Below, one piece after another: positions 1 through 6,907 of a stretch of 13,347 nt of DNA; position 1 is the stretch's first letter, and each line of letters begins with the position of its first letter. The stretch is from Cytophagaceae bacterium (lineage in GTDB: Bacteria > Bacteroidota > Bacteroidia > Cytophagales > Spirosomataceae), in assembly GCA_947459055.1 (NCBI GenBank), contig CANHCG010000015.1, positions 1 through 13,347 on the forward strand, in the 5' to 3' direction. Under the pieces are notes generated by a model, which was not told the origin of the DNA, ran no database searches, and saw only the letters and a list, made by a program, of their open reading frames with translations. Position numbers and translations under genes: made by a program.

Positions 1-713
1 ATAATTTTCCAGTGGGGGCGATTGACAATGTCTTGATCGAATCCGTGAACCAAGTGTCTTCCGTGACAACCGGCCCATGGCGTGCACCGATTACCAATTT
101 TCTTGGTTACGCAGAGCAAGCCTTTTTAGATGAGGTAGCCGAAGCAGGAGGTAAGGATCCGATTCAGATGCGTTTGGATTGGTTGGCCCGTGCCAAAAGC
201 AATCCTGTGGGTAAAATCACTTACGAACCTGATCGCTTTATTGAGGTTATCAAACAAGCCGCTGAAAAATCACAATGGAAGAAAAAACCGGGTGTTTCCC
301 AAGGATTCAGCGTTTACTTCTCTCACTTGTCCTATGTGGCCCAAGTGGCAGATGCCGTGATGGTCAATGGAAAACCTAAAATTACCCATGTCACGGCAGT
401 CACGGATTGTGGCGAGGTGGTTAATTTAAGTGGTGCAGAAAATCAAATTAAAGGTGCAATTATTGATGGCATGGGCCATGCCATGTTTGCGAAATTACGT
501 TTTAATGATGGCGTAGCGGCACCGACGAATTTTAACTCGTATCGATTGATTCGAGGAAATGAAATTCCGACGATAGATGCACATTTTGTGGATAATGGCA
601 TTGCGCCGACGGGCTTGGGTGAACCCGCTTTACCACCTACGGGTGGTTCCGTGGCAAATGCGATTTACGCGGCATCGAAAAAACGCTTATATCGCCAACC
701 CTTCGATATCTAA
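1..713 (+). CDS. Isoquinoline 1-oxidoreductase-type molybdopterin-binding large subunit (3' part, truncated by the window edge)
   Basis: This is the C-terminal part of a xanthine-dehydrogenase-superfamily molybdenum hydroxylase, large (molybdopterin) subunit, of the isoquinoline 1-oxidoreductase beta (IorB) type. The reading frame is open to the first base of the window (in-frame codons from base 3 read N-F-P-V-G), so the start lies upstream. A GTG near base 12 is internal. Recognisable family motifs are GPWRAP followed by a helix with EQAFLDEVA, which approaches the cofactor, and near the end GLGEPALPP followed by SVANAIYAA. The Glu encoded at 621-623 in that GEP motif is, by family knowledge, the active-site base next to the molybdenum. 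Such enzymes hydroxylate N-heterocycles or oxidise aldehydes and usually work with a small 2Fe-2S subunit, which would be expected upstream, outside this window. The substrate cannot be read from the sequence. A strong terminator follows the stop codon. Confidence 0.87.
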   Translation, partial: NFPVGAIDNVLIESVNQVSSVTTGPWRAPITNFLGYAEQAFLDEVAEAGGKDPIQMRLDWLARAKSNPVGKITYEPDRFIEVIKQAAEKSQWKKKPGVSQGFSVYFSHLSYVAQVADAVMVNGKPKITHVTAVTDCGEVVNLSGAENQIKGAIIDGMGHAMFAKLRFNDGVAAPTNFNSYRLIRGNEIPTIDAHFVDNGIAPTGLGEPALPPTGGSVANAIYAASKKRLYRQPFDI

Positions 714-1016
714 TTCAAAAGGCGCACCTCGGTGCGCCTTTTTTATGAAGAGTTTTTGAGAAAATGAAGGCATTAATTTTTAGGTAAGTATTTTTTCATA
801 AAACCAAAATCAATCGATTTCAGTCGAATTTAGAGGTTATTTTTCTTACCCAAAAAGATTTGATTTAGCTTTACAATTACATAAATAGCTATCGTGGAGG
901 AATATATTTATAATTAAAATTTTAAATTAAATCACCCACGCTATTGCAACTCTGACCCAATAGTTCACTTACAATTCTTTTAGCTGGAAATCCTAGAAAC
1001 CATTAATAAATAGAAA
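714..1016. other. AT-rich intergenic gap, no gene seen
   Basis: Apart from the terminator at its left end, this stretch of about 300 bases holds no open frame of useful length on either strand and no RNA gene I recognise. It is clearly richer in A and T than the coding DNA around it, with a near-palindromic AT run around 910-930. A weak promoter-like pair is present on the plus strand: TTTG at 859-862, 19 bases, then TAAATAGC at 882-889. Only the TA of the -7 consensus TAnnTTTG and one further T match, so I do not call it a promoter. Confidence 0.6.
717..744 (+). terminator. Intrinsic (Rho-independent) terminator
   Basis: A perfect GC-rich hairpin, GGCGCAC-CTCG-GTGCGCC (721-738), is followed at once by six T residues and preceded by four A residues that extend the pairing. 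It begins only a few bases after the stop codon of the molybdenum hydroxylase gene. It is the clearest intrinsic terminator in the window and marks the end of that transcription unit. Because A and T tracts flank the stem on both sides, it could also stop transcription coming from the right. Confidence 0.93.
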
Positions 1017-1565
1017 ATGATCAAAATGATGGCATATTTCAAGAGAAACCAAAGTCTATTTTTAGCCATAGGTTTTAGTATCGTATTTTTCTTGTACATA
1101 ACATACATGTTGGCTCCTTTTAGTACCTGTTTCAAACTGGATACAGGTGTAAAGTCATTAGGAATTTCTTTTTCTTACTCCTTGGATATGGTTCAAGAAT
1201 TCTTCGAATCAAGGACGCAGGACCAACTGCTTTGTTATCGCGAATTTCTTCAAATTTGGGACGCAATTTTTGCTTTTGTTTATACCTTGATGTACTTATC
1301 TTGGATTGTGTACCTTTTTAACAACAAGCGTCTATTATGGATAATTCCTATTCTATGTATGCTTGCTGATTGGGTCGAGAATTACCTCGAATTAAGTATG
1401 TTAGAAAGTTATTTAAAATCAGGTTCAGTCGCAGAATCAATCGTTTCCTTGGGTTCTGGTATCAACTCATTTAAATTAATATTATCAAGTATTACTTATC
1501 TGATAATTTTCATAGGAATTATTTTAAAATTAAAAACTGTTCTTACAAAGCCTAAACTGGATTAA
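1017..1565 (+). CDS. Unrecognised four-helix integral membrane protein (182 aa)
   Basis: I cannot assign a function. The 182-residue product has about four hydrophobic segments: roughly residues 12-33, 80-101, 106-118 (continuing to an ADWVEN motif at 117-122) and 151-172. A more polar loop of about 45 residues lies between the first two, rich in aromatic and acidic residues. There is no cleavable signal peptide; the first helix probably serves as anchor. The arrangement of an aromatic loop, then W-D before helix 2, and D-x-x-E-N at the end of helix 3 is the kind of pattern seen in conserved hypothetical membrane proteins, and the buried acidic residues suggest a specific role. The start is well supported: an in-frame TAG lies at 1011-1013, just before the ATG, although a second ATG at 1026-1028 is possible. 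Codon use is more AT-rich than in the flanking genes. The acyltransferase gene follows 79 bases later on the same strand. Confidence 0.75.
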   Translation: MIKMMAYFKRNQSLFLAIGFSIVFFLYITYMLAPFSTCFKLDTGVKSLGISFSYSLDMVQEFFESRTQDQLLCYREFLQIWDAIFAFVYTLMYLSWIVYLFNNKRLLWIIPILCMLADWVENYLELSMLESYLKSGSVAESIVSLGSGINSFKLILSSITYLIIFIGIILKLKTVLTKPKLD

Positions 1566-1644
1566 AACGACATGTTAGACAAAGCAATATATAGCATAAG
1601 GTAATTTTTAATAACATAAAATTCATTCAAAAATTCCTACGCGC

Positions 1645-2664
1645 ATGGAAAAACCTAAAATCATTTTTTTGGATTATATCCGTGCCTTGGCAACCTTAGC
1701 GGTAATTCTCATCCATGTGGTGGGGGGGATTTTACCTCGTTTTTGGGAAATTGCACCAGGGGATTGGTGGATAGGAAATGTGTTGGATAGTGCCTCCCGA
1801 TTTTGTGTTCCGGTTTTTGTGATGCTTTCAGGGGCTTTGTTGCTCGGCCCGAATCAATCCTATGCCTGGCCTCAGCATAAAAAGCGCTTAACCCGAATTT
1901 GTATTCCCTTTTGTTTTTGGACGCTAGTCTATATTCTGTTTAATGTGTTTGTTAAATACCCCTCGATGCAACAAAAATCATGGAACACTCTGGTTCCTTG
2001 GATTTGGCATCAAATCGCTTTTGGCGCATCTTTTCATTTCTGGTATTTATACATGATTTTGGGCTTGTATTTGTTTTTGCCATGGATTCATGCGGCAATG
2101 AATCAAATGAAAAAACGGGATATCGAAGTCTTTTTGGGGATTTGGTGCCTAACGCTTATTGCCAATTGGCCTGGGTTGGCGAATTATTTTCCGCATATTG
2201 AATTTATGTATTTTTCAGGTTATTTGGGCTATTTAGTCCTTGGTCATTATGTCATGCTGTATACATTGCGTGGACCGGGGTGGTGGTACTTGATAGGTTG
2301 TGGGCTTACTATGGTAGGGACTTATTTTTTATCGGAGGCGAAGGGTGCATTTGATATTCGGATGTACGGGAATTTAACGTTGCCGGTGGCTATGATGGCG
2401 CTTGGGATTTTTGGAATTTTTCAAAAAGCGACATTTTCTTATTTATGGTTAAATAAGTTTGTTAGTTGGATCAGCCAATTAAGTTTTGGAATATATTTTA
2501 TCCATGTAATTGTCCTTTATTATTTATCACGCGCACAGGTAAATTATGCGTTTCATGGATTGGAGATAGGAATTCCTGCCACCACAATGGCTTGCCTGGC
2601 CGTTTCTTCGATTCTTATTTTTTTACTGAAAAAAATTCCTGGTGCAGATCGATTTATTGGTTAA
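1645..2664 (+). CDS. Acyltransferase_3 family membrane acyltransferase (OafA/WecH-like)
   Basis: This 339-residue polytopic protein (about ten membrane segments) fits the Acyltransferase_3 superfamily in length and layout. Members transfer acetyl or other acyl groups from the cytoplasm to surface glycans, lipopolysaccharide or peptidoglycan. The N-terminal block LDYIRALATLAVILIHV (residues 9-25) carries the family's conserved Arg13 and the probable catalytic His24 in the first helix. Further family motifs are SRFCVPVFVMLSGALLL (51-67), HFWYLYMILGLYLFLPWI (131-148) and SFGIYFIHVIVLYYL (280-294). There is no fused SGNH domain, so it is a single-domain transferase, as in WecH (enterobacterial common antigen O-acetyltransferase). 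The acceptor is unknown; no surface-polysaccharide gene cluster is visible nearby. The start ATG at 1645 gives the expected N-terminus. The stop TAA at 2662-2664 overlaps the stop of the convergent glycosidase gene. Confidence 0.9.
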   Translation: MEKPKIIFLDYIRALATLAVILIHVVGGILPRFWEIAPGDWWIGNVLDSASRFCVPVFVMLSGALLLGPNQSYAWPQHKKRLTRICIPFCFWTLVYILFNVFVKYPSMQQKSWNTLVPWIWHQIAFGASFHFWYLYMILGLYLFLPWIHAAMNQMKKRDIEVFLGIWCLTLIANWPGLANYFPHIEFMYFSGYLGYLVLGHYVMLYTLRGPGWWYLIGCGLTMVGTYFLSEAKGAFDIRMYGNLTLPVAMMALGIFGIFQKATFSYLWLNKFVSWISQLSFGIYFIHVIVLYYLSRAQVNYAFHGLEIGIPATTMACLAVSSILIFLLKKIPGADRFIG

Positions 2665-4664
2665 TTGACCACAGGGAAGGCCACTACCCGTAAACGAGTG
2701 AAACCAAATGGAATCAGGGTGATTGGTTTTTCCTCTTTTTCTACGGTGCCTTGATAGATACCAACTCGAGTGGTGATTGGTTGATGTGCCACCCCATTTT
2801 GAGTTTTCCAATCCGGAATTTTCTTACCTAGCGTTTTGATTTCAAAAGGGCTAAACGCTTGGCTCCATTTAAATTCTGTTGGAAATCCGCGTTGAATCCA
2901 TTCCGTGTTGATTGTAGGGTTTTTCACGGTGGATTTTAAAATACCATAATTCCAGTCACTTTTGGGCATAATTTCCAAATATTCCCCTTCTTGTGGATGG
3001 GATTTCTTGCTAACTTCTTCCTCAATTTTTAAGGCATAAATGAGGGCGCCACGTTCGATGGAACGGGAGTTTTTAGCCCAATTTTGGGTCCTTACTTCGG
3101 TGGGAAATTGGATTAAAACTTCATCATTACTAGTCCATGTTCGTTGGATTCGAATGATTTTTCCGCCTTTTTCTTGGCTGTAGTCCTTCCCGTTGAGTTG
3201 GACTTTTGCTTCTTTGCACCAGGCAGGAATTCTGAATTCAATCGGAAAATTAGCCTTTTTTGAGGTTTTGATTCGAAAACGAATTTGATCTTCAAAGGGA
3301 TATTGGGTTTCTTCGTCGATTTCGAGTTGAACGCCGTTTGGTAGCTTGGTTTTCAGTTGATTAGGTCCGTAAACAAGTGCGGCGACACCACCGTCATTGG
3401 TTTGGTACCAGAGATGTGAGATGTATTTGGGCCAGCCTTGGTGCATGTTGGCCGTGCAACACGTATAGCCCGCATAAGGTCCATACACATTATTCATTTC
3501 CCGGGAAAAAGGAAGGGAGAAATTGTAGACACTCCGTTTCACTTCGACCTGATTCGCATTTCCGAAATATTGACGATGGTAGAAATCATCCGTTGCTTGT
3601 GCAGGAAAGGCATTAAATGTCATTCGTTCCAAGGCATCCATGTAATGCGTTTCACCTGTGATGCCAATGATTTGCTCCAATGAAAACATAGCCTCTACTG
3701 TGGCGCATAATTCAGTCCCTTGAACCGGGTCATTTCCGTGTAAATCCTCGTCGCCAGAAAACATACCATGAGGTAGGCCATGCAAAGTCATTAGGTCATT
3801 GAAGCCCGTACGTAAATCAGTAAGATGGCTGGTATTTTGACTTTTTTGATACCAAATGGCGGGTAATTTAAGTCCCATGCCGACATTGACGGCATGCCTT
3901 TCCATCCATTTTTCATCGGTTTGATTGTACGCTGCTTTTATAGCCCAATCTCGGTTACCTAATAGGCTAGTCCAATCGTAGGTTTGTTGGTAAATGATAT
4001 TTCCTAACTCCAACAACCCAGGTTCTTTTGTCTGATTATATAACCAATACACGATCATTAAATTATCACCTCCCCGTGCTTTGGCCCATTCGGTCCATTT
4101 TTCAAGGGGATTTTCCTTTAAGTTTTTTAATTGGAAGGCAAAATATTTTTGCATGAAAGGAAGGACTCTGGGGTCTTGGGAGGCTTGGTAATACTGTTGG
4201 AGTACTTTTAACATTACCATGCGCGGCCACCAATCGGCCCCTTGAGAGCCTAATTCGACAGGCTTTCCAGTTTCTTTTTCATATTTTGATAAAGGGCCAA
4301 AAAATCCAGATGGCCTTTGATGATTAAGGGTATAGTCCACATAGGTATATACCTTTTTGAGTAAGGCGGGGTCTTGACTAAGGTAGGCGAGGGGAAGTGC
4401 TCCGTCGAGCCAGTAGGGTGTTTCTTCCCAATCGTCCCCTTTGCCGCCGAGCCAACCATTATCCTTTTGAATTTTAGTGTAATATTCATCCAAATGACCT
4501 GTTGATCCTTTGACTAAGATGTCAGCTTGTTGCTGCAGCCAGCCACGCGGTGTGATTTGTCCTAAAGGGATTTCTTGGTAAGCAAAGCGTAAATTTTGCG
4601 CGAGTAAATGAAGAGGTAGGCTACTAAATAAAAGGCCTGCAAAGGCTAATTTGATAGGATTCAT
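2661..4664 (-). CDS. Exported GH127/DUF1680-type beta-L-arabinofuranosidase-like glycoside hydrolase
   Basis: Numbering is from the ATG at 4664 (667 residues). The frame extends to a TTG at 4685, but the ATG puts the start directly before a normal signal peptide that ends 'LLAQ' near residue 22, so I prefer it. The body is an (alpha/alpha)-barrel-type domain with repeated W, Y and DWW elements, followed by beta-rich C-terminal domains, at the length usual for the family. In characterised GH127 (HypBA1), zinc is held by Glu338, Cys340, Cys417 and Cys418, Cys417 is the nucleophile and Glu322 the acid/base. The matching residues here are Glu318 and Cys320 in GTELCATVEAM, and Cys402-Cys403 in GYTCCTAN; Glu306 in SGDEDLHGND is the likely acid/base. 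The enzyme should therefore release beta-L-arabinofuranose or a related sugar from glycans in the periplasm or outside the cell. The exact substrate and the GH127 versus GH146 or other DUF1680 subgroup are unresolved. It is divergent from the propeller-sensor gene. Confidence 0.88.
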   Translation of the reverse strand: MNPIKLAFAGLLFSSLPLHLLAQNLRFAYQEIPLGQITPRGWLQQQADILVKGSTGHLDEYYTKIQKDNGWLGGKGDDWEETPYWLDGALPLAYLSQDPALLKKVYTYVDYTLNHQRPSGFFGPLSKYEKETGKPVELGSQGADWWPRMVMLKVLQQYYQASQDPRVLPFMQKYFAFQLKNLKENPLEKWTEWAKARGGDNLMIVYWLYNQTKEPGLLELGNIIYQQTYDWTSLLGNRDWAIKAAYNQTDEKWMERHAVNVGMGLKLPAIWYQKSQNTSHLTDLRTGFNDLMTLHGLPHGMFSGDEDLHGNDPVQGTELCATVEAMFSLEQIIGITGETHYMDALERMTFNAFPAQATDDFYHRQYFGNANQVEVKRSVYNFSLPFSREMNNVYGPYAGYTCCTANMHQGWPKYISHLWYQTNDGGVAALVYGPNQLKTKLPNGVQLEIDEETQYPFEDQIRFRIKTSKKANFPIEFRIPAWCKEAKVQLNGKDYSQEKGGKIIRIQRTWTSNDEVLIQFPTEVRTQNWAKNSRSIERGALIYALKIEEEVSKKSHPQEGEYLEIMPKSDWNYGILKSTVKNPTINTEWIQRGFPTEFKWSQAFSPFEIKTLGKKIPDWKTQNGVAHQPITTRVGIYQGTVEKEEKPITLIPFGFTRLRVVAFPVVN

Positions 4665-4739
4665 CAGTTGATAGGTTTTAAGCAATTTATTCAGAAATTT
4701 TTGTTTCCTTCTCGAATTAATGATTTTTTTAAACCGTTA

Positions 4740-4768
4740 AATAGGTTACTAACCCAATGTAACCTATT
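4740..4768. promoter_or_regulatory. Perfect 10-bp inverted repeat, operator-like
   Basis: AATAGGTTAC (4740-4749) is repeated exactly in inverted form as GTAACCTATT (4759-4768), with a 9-base spacer. Nested inside is a second palindrome, GGTTA-C-TAACC (4744-4754), so the half-site TAACC occurs three times in about 21 bases; a related TGTAACTT follows at 4796-4803. The site lies in the divergent intergenic region, about 75 bases from each start codon. On the minus strand a -7-like TACTTTCG (4769-4776; consensus TAnnTTTG) directly abuts the repeat, which would place it over the start of the glycosidase transcript. There is no T-tract and the flanking genes diverge, so a terminator is unlikely. 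Binding by a regulator is inference. Confidence 0.6.
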
Positions 4769-4839
4769 CGAAAGTAGTAAAAATCAATAAACATTGTAAC
4801 TTAAATTTATAACATCACCAATTAGCTTAGTTCTATTGC

Positions 4840-6219
4840 ATGCTTCATACTTTACGATTATTATTTGTTATAACCTTTTTTGGATTTCAGGCTCAGGCTT
4901 ATCCCTTGTTTAAATGGGTGGATCCAGTTCGAAAACTTCACAATCAAATTGATTTAAATACGCTCGTCTACTTTGAGGAAGTTCGAGCGGGAGTTTTTAC
5001 GCCCATGGGTTCTGTCAACTGGGATGCATCTGATTTAAAGGAAATGCCAGCTGAGTGGGTGGATCCCTTTTATTTTCAATTGCGGGGAAAAGATTATTTT
5101 TCAATTCGCGGAACGGGTCATGTGTATACTTGGGAAAAAGCAACTCGGACCATGAAGCGCTTGGATCGAACTTTTTTCAGAGGGTATAATTTTATTTCGA
5201 CTCAATTTGTTCGTCGAGATACCCTCTTTAGTTTCGGGGGCTACGGCTTTTGGAATATTCATGCGACTGCCAGTTTTTATGATTTCAAAAAAGGCGAGTG
5301 GGATTTGGTGAACTATAAAAATGAGGGTCCGCAGCGGATAACCTTTGATTTGTCGGGCTATGATGCCAAGCGGGATAAATTTGTAGCGATTGAGGTAAAT
5401 AAGAATTTCGAACATGATTACACGGGGCAATCTTCGGTGTTTGAATTTGATTTCAATCTTCATCAATGGACATTGTTGGGTTATTTAGATAATTCAAAGC
5501 TCATGAAAATGGGCGTTAATCCTGAAAAAGCTAAATGGCTCAATGGCTATTTTTTATTTAACGATGGACCAGATCCGGTGATTGTTGACCCATTTAAAAA
5601 TGAATTTTGGGCCTACAAGGGCTCGAATAAATTTTTGATTTCAAGAAACAAAGAGACTTATCTTCTCCAAGATACTGTTGTTTGTCATCGATTTTTATCT
5701 ACTTCTTCAGATTCTATACGTGTGGAATTTGATAAGACAACGATGGACCTGCTTTTCAAGGATTCCGAACTTATAGGGCCTATGTATAGTAAGCCAAAAT
5801 GGTTTAGCCAATTCATTTGGCAAGATTGGACTCTTTTAGGCTTGCTAATTCTAGGAGTGTTTTGTGCTTTTAGATATCGAAAGGTTAGCAACAAGATGGA
5901 TGGCGGAATCGCATTGCAGGGGCTTTCTGTTATTGAATTAAGTTTTTTTCAATTGTTTCAAAAACATGGTTTGGACTATTGTTTGTCTACAAATGACTTA
6001 AATCAATTAATTGGTTGTGATAAAAAATCGGTCGAGAATCAAAAACAAATTCGAAATCGATTTGTCCTTGCGCTGAATCAGTCCATTAAAGAACATTTTG
6101 GCGTGGAGGAATGTATTGTTCGAAAAACCTCTGAGCAGGATAAGCGATTTATGTTGTATTGTTTGAGTGAAGGAGGAAAAAGGGTCATTAGTCAGATGCA
6201 AAAAAGTAAACTTATTTAG
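4840..6219 (+). CDS. Putative one-component transmembrane sensor-regulator: beta-propeller, one TM helix, winged-helix-like tail
   Basis: I do not recognise a named family, but the architecture is clear. Residues 1-20 form a signal peptide with an AQA cleavage site. Residues about 40-310 contain six similar beta-hairpin units starting near residues 42, 94, 145, 199, 246 and 292, i.e. every 46-54 residues. Each is a short hydrophobic strand, a polar turn and often a Trp (for example SFYDFKKGEWDLV, VFEFDFNLHQWTLL), with a Gly-Gly at 133-134. This suggests a six-bladed kelch-like propeller. One membrane helix (about 330-346) is followed by basic residues, so the tail is cytoplasmic. Residues about 360-455 read as helix, helix-turn-helix (STNDLNQLIG, then KKSVENQKQIRNRF) and a beta wing (IVRKTSEQDKRFMLY), compatible with a winged-helix DNA-binding domain. 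It is divergent from the glycosidase gene and ends 3 bases from the convergent ABC ATPase gene. The DNA-binding role is inferred. Confidence 0.72.
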   Translation: MLHTLRLLFVITFFGFQAQAYPLFKWVDPVRKLHNQIDLNTLVYFEEVRAGVFTPMGSVNWDASDLKEMPAEWVDPFYFQLRGKDYFSIRGTGHVYTWEKATRTMKRLDRTFFRGYNFISTQFVRRDTLFSFGGYGFWNIHATASFYDFKKGEWDLVNYKNEGPQRITFDLSGYDAKRDKFVAIEVNKNFEHDYTGQSSVFEFDFNLHQWTLLGYLDNSKLMKMGVNPEKAKWLNGYFLFNDGPDPVIVDPFKNEFWAYKGSNKFLISRNKETYLLQDTVVCHRFLSTSSDSIRVEFDKTTMDLLFKDSELIGPMYSKPKWFSQFIWQDWTLLGLLILGVFCAFRYRKVSNKMDGGIALQGLSVIELSFFQLFQKHGLDYCLSTNDLNQLIGCDKKSVENQKQIRNRFVLALNQSIKEHFGVEECIVRKTSEQDKRFMLYCLSEGGKRVISQMQKSKLI

Positions 6220-6222
6220 GTC

Positions 6223-6906
6223 TTACATTTTTATTATCTGTCCATCTTCCATTTCGATAATTCGGCTGGTGCGGTCCGCAAATTCATTGTCATGAGTCAC
6301 AATGAGGAGCGTTTGCTTGTATACTTGGGCTAGTTCTTCAAAAATATGAAATACGATTTCTGAATTCTTCTTATCTAAATTACCTGTGGGTTCGTCGCCC
6401 ATGATGAGCAAGGGTTCGTTGATGAGTGCTCGCGCAATTGCCACCCTTTGTTTTTGTCCACCAGATAATTGGTTCGGCATTTTAAACGCTTCTTCTTTGA
6501 TGCCTAAAATGGAAAGTTTTTCGTAGGCCCGGTGTTCAATTTCTTGTTCGGAGTATTTGCCTAATTTAAGGCCGGGCAACATTACATTTTGTAAGACATT
6601 AAACTCGTTTAATAAATAGTGAAATTGGAAAACAAAGCCTATTTTTTCATTCCGAACCCGGGCTAATTCATCCTCTTTTTTTCCACGCATGGACATTCCA
6701 TCGATGATTACTTCGCCTTCATAATCCGTGTCCATGGTGGATAAAATGTACAAAAGTGTTGATTTTCCACAGCCAGATTTACCAATCACCGAGACAAATT
6801 CAGAGGATTGAAGAGAAAAAGATACCTCGTTCAAAATCTTAATCGTCACGGGATCGTGAAAATATTTACTAATCTTTTGGGCCTCTAAAACGGTTGTACT
6901 TTTCAT
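6223..6906 (-). CDS. ABC transporter ATP-binding protein (LolD/MacB type)
   Basis: This is a 227-residue nucleotide-binding subunit that powers the permease encoded just upstream. It has every motif of an active ATPase: Walker [10 protein letters not shown] (42-50), Q-loop Gln94 (FVFQFHYLL), signature [15 protein letters not shown] (147-161), Walker [10 protein letters not shown] with catalytic Glu172, D-loop GNLD, and H-loop His205. The LSGGQKQR and [10 protein letters not shown] forms are typical of the LolD/MacB/FtsE group. The frame runs back to a GTG at 6918 that would overlap the permease gene, but the ATG at 6906 lies one base after the permease stop, the same junction as at the previous gene pair, so it is preferred. 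It is last in the operon and converges on the sensor gene with a 3-base gap. The transported substrate is unknown. Confidence 0.93.
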   Translation of the reverse strand: MKSTTVLEAQKISKYFHDPVTIKILNEVSFSLQSSEFVSVIGKSGCGKSTLLYILSTMDTDYEGEVIIDGMSMRGKKEDELARVRNEKIGFVFQFHYLLNEFNVLQNVMLPGLKLGKYSEQEIEHRAYEKLSILGIKEEAFKMPNQLSGGQKQRVAIARALINEPLLIMGDEPTGNLDKKNSEIVFHIFEELAQVYKQTLLIVTHDNEFADRTSRIIEMEDGQIIKM

Positions 6907-6907
6907 G

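Noticed and set aside
12..713. A complete gene starting at the GTG near base 12
   Set aside because: The frame is open to the window edge, and the product matches only the C-terminal part of a much larger molybdenum hydroxylase, so it is a truncated gene rather than a short one.
884..945. Possible long hairpin: AATAG..CGTGG (884-897) against CCACGCTATT (936-945)
   Set aside because: The left arm carries a four-base bulge and the loop is 38 bases of AT-rich DNA; only two five-base stems pair, with no T-tract or covariation evidence. It is not strong enough to call a regulatory RNA or terminator.
3377..3683. Open frames on the plus strand inside the glycosidase gene
   Set aside because: They are antisense shadows: the translations are low in complexity, lack recognisable motifs, and the minus-strand frame has intact GH127 catalytic motifs.
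4665..4685. TTG start for the glycosidase gene at 4685
   Set aside because: It would add seven residues before an otherwise normal signal peptide; the ATG at 4664 starts directly at the charged N-region and is more plausible.
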